A DNA stretch of 64,000 nucleotides, taken from Thereva unica (lineage: Eukaryota; Arthropoda; Insecta; Diptera; Therevidae). Of this stretch, positions 58,107 through 64,000 are shown one piece after another. The stretch covers positions 29,124,942 to 29,188,941 of the forward strand of contig OX465281.1 in NCBI GenBank assembly GCA_949987705.1, in the 5' to 3' direction. The notes beneath the pieces are model-generated. The model did no database searches. It was not told the DNA's origin and saw nothing but the letters and a program-made list of their open reading frames with translations. The translations under genes were made by a program, and so were the position numbers. Position 1 is the stretch's first letter. Each line of letters opens with the position of its first letter.

Positions 58107-58715
58107 ATGAGATTTCTGGCCGCGGTGTATGTGGGGGCGCTTTTCACTCTATCTGACTCAACCCTCGAGTCAGTTGCAAATCTTCGGGTCCTAGAGGGTC
58201 AACTTGTAAAATGCTCTGACATTAAACCCTGCTATGTCCTAAGACTGATAAAAGATATCTCTGAGGTTTTTCTCGATGGTCATGAAAAAGTCATTGGTCG
58301 TTCTAACTCCTTCTCTCGCAACATCTCGCATTTTCAGATATTAGCTGATGAAGCCCAGTCCATCAACGTCCGGGTTAACATATTGTCTGACAACATGGCT
58401 TCTTTTGCGACCTCTCGGGTTCCTTGATGAATAAATTACAGGAAATTTCTTCCCGGATTACAACGGCCTTAGACTCGATTTACGACATACATTCAGCAAT
58501 ACTAAACCCTGTCGCGACCTTTTCCTGCATTTAACTCCTTGGCTTCTCTTCATACTATATTGGACGACATTAAAAGAAGTACCAAGCGGGTTCGGGCTGA
58601 TATTGAATTGCTCTCAATAGGAGTAGTACAAAATCACAATGCTCTGAGCTGTCTGTGCTTAAAATTTGAAAGCGTCTATGATAGTAAAAACTCCCGACAC
58701 AGCGGGGGCAGTGTC
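58107..58715 (+). pseudogene. Possible LINE ORF1 remnant (coiled-coil-like)
   Basis: Two adjacent plus-strand frames (58107-58427 and 58429-58715 after a shift) encode helical, heptad-like text such as 'ISSRITTALDSIYDIHSAI' and 'LHTILDDIKRSTKRVRADIELLS'. They precede a CR1/Jockey RT fragment at 58960 on the same strand, which suggests ORF1 of that element. There is no clear zinc knuckle or RRM. Inference only. Confidence 0.35.
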
Positions 58716-58959
58716 TGATGGCAGGTAGGTGAGCAGCTTCTTTCTTCACCTGGCTCCACGGCTGTTTCTCTTACGGAGAATGTTACTTTAAAACAGGGTG
58801 CCAACAATCCAATCGCACCCGGTATTAAGGCGCGTGGCAAAATTCGTAGGAGCGGTCGAAATCGCCAAACCAAGATTGGTGATGGTGGCATCTTGAGTTT
58901 CTCGGCTCGCGTTCCAGACACAACCTACAATCAACCTCTTCGCCTGTTTTGCTGTTCGA

Positions 58960-59215
58960 AGCAATTTTGATTTACCAAACAAGTCTGGTTGATCTAGACA
59001 TTTCCAAGGCTTTTGATAGAGTATGGCACTCAGCCCTGCTAGCCAAACTCAAAGCTATTGGGGTAGACCCACTTCAATCAAAGTAGTATTGGATGGCGTC
59101 AAATCCGAACCCAACCCGATCTCTGCGGGGGTCTCCCAGGAAGCAATTTTATCACCTGCTTTATTCCTTATCTTTATAAATGACCTACTTTCAATCCCCT
59201 CTGTAACGGTCGCCC
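58960..59215 (+). mobile_element. CR1/Jockey-type RT fragment (motifs 3-4)
   Basis: Plus-strand translation 'LVDLDISKAFDRVWHSALLA', 'KLKAIGVD', 'VVLDGVKSEPNPISAGV', 'AILSPALFLIFINDLLSIP' is nearly the same protein text as in the copy at 9094-10590. A deletion removes 'LLYKWVESFLSGR', and the usual PQGS is altered to SQEA. Truncated both sides. Confidence 0.82.
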
Positions 59216-59219
59216 TACG

Positions 59220-60500
59220 GAAAGACATGCCACCAGAATAAAACGAAGGCACTAACACCGTTGTCTACCATAAAATTTTTCTATGCAAGGCAAATGTAAG
59301 CTGTAAATTAAATGGCAGCCCGGCATTGTCGAAGAGTCAAGTCCTTTAAACCCAATGGCAATAATCCCGCTTCTCAAAAGGCATATAAAACACACATATA
59401 TTCATCAAATGCGACAGCCATAAATCCCCTTAACACACGGTCAAACACACAATAAAATAGCAAACTCCAATCTCAATACCCAACAATGCAAATTAACTTA
59501 CACACACAACCAACCAATAAAATAGCAAACCCCAATCTCATACCCAACAATTCAATTTTAAATGCACACACAAACAAACAATAAAGCAATGTTCAATAGA
59601 ATACGCAACAAGGAATGCGGGTTAACGGGACGCGTTTTTTGCCTTCGATCGAAAAATCGCCTGATCCGGCGATTGATGGGGGAAATTTTTTTTGGATTTA
59701 GGAGTCAAGCTTCGGAATCGAGAGCGAGCGGAGGAGAAGCAAGTTTGAGTCGGTAGAAAGGTGACGAGTTGGGCGGTGTGCTTGTGATCGCGAGGATGTC
59801 AGTAGAAAAGTAGTCAGAGAAATTGTGAAAATTACCTTATTCAAATTATATGTAGATAAATTATATCAGTTCGCGACTCAATCAGCATTATCGATAGTAT
59901 TAAATGTGCTCTAAATTGTATTGATCCATCTAGTGACCGATTGGTTTGTATATTCTGGCGTGTGTTGTGCGAGTCACAAGGAAATATCTCCTCCTCTCGT
60001 TTCGGGGATTAGAAAAGTGAAAATTGAGTTGCTCTACGCTCGCAGTAAATATTGAAAGAAAGCAATTAAAATGTTTCTTTAGCCCCAGAAGTGATCCACC
60101 TCTGTTTTTTTCGATCACGGGAAAGTATTAATGGTGCACAGTGAAAATCTAGCGTCGTGAACAAGATTCGCAAACCCCTAGCAGTTGCCAAAAGTGTGAT
60201 TTTTGGATTTCTATCGACAGAAGCGCGGGAAAATGAGTGAAGAAAAAAAATCTGTCATATTTATTTCTTAAGCCACACTCGCTTTATTAGTGTTGTTTTA
60301 TTAAAAGAAAAAGGAATTTCGCGGCGGCTTGTGCATGAACGGAAGAGTCTTGTTGATTTTAACTAACGGAATAATAAAGTTACAGTTTCCATTTTTTTTT
60401 TCGCCTTTCGGGAATCTGAATGGGCTCTCAAGCGCTGCAAGGAAGCTAGACCAAAAGTGAAGCCAATATAAAAAAATAAAAAGAAAAAAAAATTTAAAAT
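59220..60500. other. Unassigned region, possible 5' leader DNA
   Basis: 59630-60260 is less AT-rich and has GAGCGAGCGGAGGAG, GTGTGCTTGTGATCGCG and similar stretches reminiscent of insect 5' untranslated exons. There is no supported start codon or coding exon. CACACACAA-type short repeats occur at 59440-59580. Confidence 0.35.
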
Positions 60501-61480
60501 TAATAAAATCCTTCTAAAATAATAACCGAATTATGAACCGCCTCTAATAAAAATAAAGTTATAAATTTTAATATAAAAATGAATAAAATCCATTGGAAAT
60601 AATAACATAATTATGAACTGCATTTAATACAAATCAAGAATGAATTTTAATATAAAAAATTAATAAAATCTTTCGTAAGTAATTACCGAATTATGAACTG
60701 GCTCTAATAAAAATAAAGTTATAAATTTTAATATAAAAATGAATAAAATCCCTTGGAAATAATAACATAATTATGAACTGCATCTAATAAATAAAGTTAT
60801 AAATTTTAATATAAAAATGAATAAAATCCATTGGAAATAATAACATAATTATGAACTGCATTTAATACAAATCAAGAATGAATTTTAATATGAAAAAATT
60901 AATAAAATCTTTCGAAAGTAATTACCGAATTATGAACTGGCTCTAATAAAAATAAAGTTATAAATTTTAATATAAAAATGAATAAAATCCCTTGGAAATA
61001 ATAACATAATTATGAACTGCATCTAATAAATAACGTTATAAATTTTAATATAAAAATGAATAAAATCCCTTGGAAATAATAACATAATTATGAACTGCAT
61101 CTAATAAATAAAGTTAGAAATTTTAATATAAAAGTTAATAAAATCCTTGAAAATAATGACATAACTATGATCTGCATATAATAAAAATAACGTCTTGAAA
61201 TTTTAATATACAATTTAATAACTTCATTTGAAAATAATAACCTAAATTTGAACTGCATATAATAATTATAAAAACTTAAAATCGGTTGGAAATAATAAAC
61301 TAAATTTGAACTGAATATACTAATTACATAACTTGGAGACGTTTTTATAAAATTTATTAAAATCTTTTGAAAATATTAATAAACTAAGTATGAACTACCT
61401 ATAATAAAATCAACCACTGGAAACTAATATAACCTTAATAAAATCGTTTAAACATATTGAATAAATTCCCGAATTAATAT
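60501..61480. repeat. 80-bp tandem repeat array with higher-order trimer
   Basis: Units start at 60501, 60581, 60661, 60741, 60819, 60900, 60980, 61058 and 61136, with spacing 78-81 bp, followed by degenerate units to about 61480. The consensus core is AATAAAATCC.TTGGAAATAA, TAACATAATTATGAACTGCA and AAAGTTATAAATTTTAATAT. Variants recur in order as B-C-D, B'-C'-D' (60581-60818 and 60819-61057), a roughly 238-bp higher-order period. Confidence 0.9.
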
Positions 61481-61489
61481 AAACGGTAA

Positions 61490-63082
61490 CTTATGAATTT
61501 TAAGTACTTAAAACCCGAGACGATGGCCGTCTAATCAACCCGAATGTGGTGAAACCCCCAGGATGTAGGATGCCCTCAACAAGGTGAGTGCTTAACATTT
61601 ATAATTTGATTGAAATTTTGTGAACCTCCTTTAATATGGCAGTATAACCAGTGACCGTCTCTCTCCCCTAGTTTCTAGCCCCCTCTTGTTGGCCTCGGTA
61701 GGTTTGTCTCTCCGCCACTGCCGTCCCCTTTTAAATTTTCGTATGTAGGCACGAGTTTTAGTTTGTTTGAACTGTCACCCTCCGGCATCCCTGCTCCGCG
61801 AACCCCACCCCATCCGGCGAGCTAGTTTGAGCACCGCACGTCGTGCCGACGATCGGTGCAGCGGATGTCACAATTTCGGCAATCCCCCTCGGCGGCCAAG
61901 CCTACCCAGTCACTTTCTTCTGCCCCTTTCTCCAAATTATTTTTTTGTGTAAAACGAGTCGTGCACATCCTTAATTGAGATGTGTTTCCTTTCCTACTTC
62001 GTGCTATGGCACACCCACTCCAGACAGTTACATAAAATGGCGCCCAACGCTGGGCTAAGGAGCTTAATTCACTTTGAGTTCCTTAGTCTAACGGACAGAT
62101 GGCATGGACACGTCTGTTTGTCACTTAGTGACACCTTAACTTTCCCCGTCGGCATTTCCTTCTTCTATTATTTGGTTCTCCATCTCATGCCATCATTTTT
62201 AATTATTTTCCTTTATAACTTAGCCGACCTTTTGATAATTATTACGTGGCTTAGGCCAGTGAGAGGAGTCATGAGTGGGCTTCCTTCTTTTAGTTCACTT
62301 CTAAGTCCAAGCCCCTCTGACTAATGGGTAGCGGGCGAAGGTACTTACCGCGGTGCCTTAGCCCTTTTCACTTCTTCCTTTTTTCATCTTTTCTATCTTT
62401 CTTCTGCTTCCACAACTTCACCTTTCTAGTATCTTTTGCGGTAGTCTCCCCATATTGATTAGTTCCTGTCCAGCGGACTCGGAGTCTGGCTAACAGGCGT
62501 CCTATCGCCTGGCACTGCGCGAGTCTGCGCGGACAGTGGACACTACATTCTTTTTGGTTTTCTTCCCTATATTTATTTTTTTGAGTAGCATGGGTGAGTG
62601 GGTGCCTGACCGTTGACCCTGCACCGTCTTGGCTAACAGGCGTCCTATCGCCTGGCCATGCGACAGGTTCGACGGCCTGGTTATCCACCCGCCCCCGTTT
62701 AATGACCACTTCGACACACCGCCTTCCTGGATATCAACAGGGTGTTGACCAGTTGTGGTGGGGTGTCGGAATGGTCCCTGCAAACTTCTCGGGAGGCTTC
62801 TATCTCTTCTTCTTCTTCTTCGTGGTCACTGGGGATCTGCCATGGAAGGGGATTCCCAAAAATTGATATTAGGGACTCGACGGTGAAGATGGGGATAGGC
62901 ACTAGACTGTTTCCATCTTCGGCGTCGATCCCATAAATGTAGGCACTAGGTGTCTGGCGACGCTGGTGTCACGCGGCTTAAGATAAGCCGCCTGTCACCG
63001 GCGCCGTGAGCCACCGATGCCTTGGGGAGGACATCCTGCATCGGAGGGCCATCTCCCACCATAACAAAGAAAAAAAAAAAAC
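61490..63082 (+). other. Unclassified GC-richer block ending in poly(A)
   Basis: A consensus-like splice donor (AACAAG|GTGAGTG) lies at about 61576-61588. A GGCTAACAGGCGTCCTATCG block is directly duplicated at 62487 and 62632. The stretch 62935-63065 is GC-rich, with GTGTCACGCGGCTTAAGATAAGCCGC hairpin-like sequence, and ends in an A(12) run at 63070-63081, like a retroposon 3' end. No coding domain was recognised. It may be a LINE 3' UTR or SINE. Confidence 0.4.
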
Positions 63083-63772
63083 CAATTATATTTTTCTAAA
63101 CAAACGATACTTATAGTACTTATTTAATTGCAAGATTTATTTTAATTGAAGGAATTATTGATACGGGTTACTTTACATAATAGTTCGCCTTAAGAAATTG
63201 TTTCGATAAGGGTCCACTACATACCCGTAAGTTTTGTCTTTGGATGTTCTTCGCATGGTATTAGGAGATAAATTATCTGGTTAATTTTCTCTGAAGCAGT
63301 AAGTAACTTTCTCTACTTGTTTACATAAATTAATAGAACGACAGTATACCGTTGGGGTTTATGAGGTAAGGCTAATTAAATTTAATCTTTTCAAAATTTA
63401 TTTTTTTTTGCATCAATCCAGCATCATCTATATTTCCGTAATAATACCGTATCAAAATTTGAAGTTTTATACATATAAAATTAGATATTCGTTACAAGTC
63501 AATGGAAGTTTTTAGCTATAGTACATTCGTAATACGCAGTTAACCCCGCGGCAACAATAATTTAACTAGTTTTGTCTCGCGTAGTATATACCTTCAGTAA
63601 TTTGGCTAAACTACCACAGCACTGAGTAGTGGTCATTATCGGTTGCGGGCTTTACCAACGTACACACTCTTCGTCTAATAAGTTCAAAATTTCTCTCTTC
63701 GGGGTTATCATTACTGGGTTGTGATATCTGCGGCAACTTTCCCTCGCAACAAAGCCGCCTTCGCTTCTCATT
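63083..63772. other. Upstream DNA of the edge ORF
   Basis: AT-rich. If the ORF at 63773 is a retrotransposon gag, an LTR and primer-binding site should lie here. I could not establish a TG...CA pair or a convincing tRNA-complementary site. Confidence 0.35.
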
Positions 63773-64000
63773 ATGCCTACGACGCGTGCAGGGGCAAATA
63801 CTGCTCCACCCTCAGACGCCGGTGAACCAGCTGATGAAGCTCTGCCTGGTGTAGAGTCTGGTGAGCCTGATCATGATGCCCCATTGGAGGCTCTGATCGA
63901 ACAAGTGGCAAGTCTAAAACAAGAACTGAGCCGAATGCAAGATCGATACGAACAAATGTCGCAACTACGCCCAAACCGAGCCAGCCTGGGAGAACCATCA
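63773..64000 (+). CDS. Partial ORF, gag-like N-terminus (runs off window)
   Basis: Open from ATG 63773 to the window end (76 codons, no stop). The product begins 'MPTTRAGANTAPPSDAGEPA', then an acidic segment. It continues with a helix/coiled-coil 'LEALIEQVASLKQELSRMQD' and 'RYEQMSQ'. A 'MPTTR/S' start followed by a Pro/Glu-rich region and a short coiled coil is common in gag proteins of insect LTR retrotransposons (Ty3/gypsy or BEL type), but it is not diagnostic. GC content is higher than in the flanks. No signal peptide. Alternatives are the first coding exon of a host gene or ORF1 of a LINE. Confidence 0.45.
   Translation, partial: MPTTRAGANTAPPSDAGEPADEALPGVESGEPDHDAPLEALIEQVASLKQELSRMQDRYEQMSQLRPNRASLGEPS

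Noticed and set aside
62030..62055. Primer-binding site (ATGGCGCCCAACGCTGGGC) of an LTR retrotransposon
   Set aside because: It resembles a tRNA-complementary PBS, but I found no LTR pair around it and no gag frame downstream.

Overview
This looks like an insect nuclear genome window, probably dipteran. It is AT-rich and contains only one convincing host gene, which is spliced with GT-AG introns. The gene is an SLC45-family sugar transporter (exons at 37870-43468). Its exon structure, its 595-residue predicted product and its N-terminal half resemble Drosophila Slc45-1. Nearly everything else I can identify is transposable-element (TE) sequence in various states of decay. The species cannot be settled from the sequence alone.

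Layout. 1-3.3 kb: R1-like retrotransposon remnant split by a long foldback element. 3.6-7.8 kb: two small hAT elements with exact 8-bp target-site duplications (TSDs), a tRNA-headed SINE remnant and a dispersed repeat. 7.9-11.6 kb: an RTE-type element interrupted by a younger antisense CR1/Jockey-type element, then an I/LOA-like fragment. 13.5-15.6 kb: composite hAT element carrying a foldback and LINE-tail pieces. 15.85-16.8 kb: PIF/Harbinger-like MITE with a second inverted-repeat element inside. 16.9-17.9 kb: hAT element with a coding remnant. 18.1-19.2 kb: endonuclease and reverse transcriptase (RT) remnant. 20-36 kb: mostly unrecognised AT-rich DNA with a Tc1/mariner-like MITE, LINE scraps, a 1.7-kb hAT and copies of a dispersed repeat. 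37.0-37.4 kb: inverted repeat with 150 of 151 bp matching per arm, about 0.5 kb upstream of the transporter start codon. 37.9-43.6 kb: SLC45 gene, whose fifth intron is swollen by antisense R1-like remnants. 43.9-55 kb: dense LINE graveyard (CR1/Jockey, I/LOA-like, R1-like, RTE types) plus a PIF/Harbinger MITE that keeps a MADF-like fragment. 55.6-59.2 kb: SINE, MITE and a CR1/Jockey fragment. 60.5-61.5 kb: tandem array of 80-bp units. 63.8 kb to the edge: start of an open reading frame resembling a retrotransposon gag.

How the parts relate. Non-LTR families recur in many fragments of different age and orientation. Several short repeats end in the same roughly 85-bp tail as the CR1/Jockey element, as expected if that LINE mobilised them. 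Cut-and-paste elements are recognised by terminal inverted repeats (TIRs) plus TSDs. The layered nesting gives a relative chronology. The transporter is expected to be a 12-helix membrane protein carrying sugar with protons; nothing else in the window shows a functional link to it.
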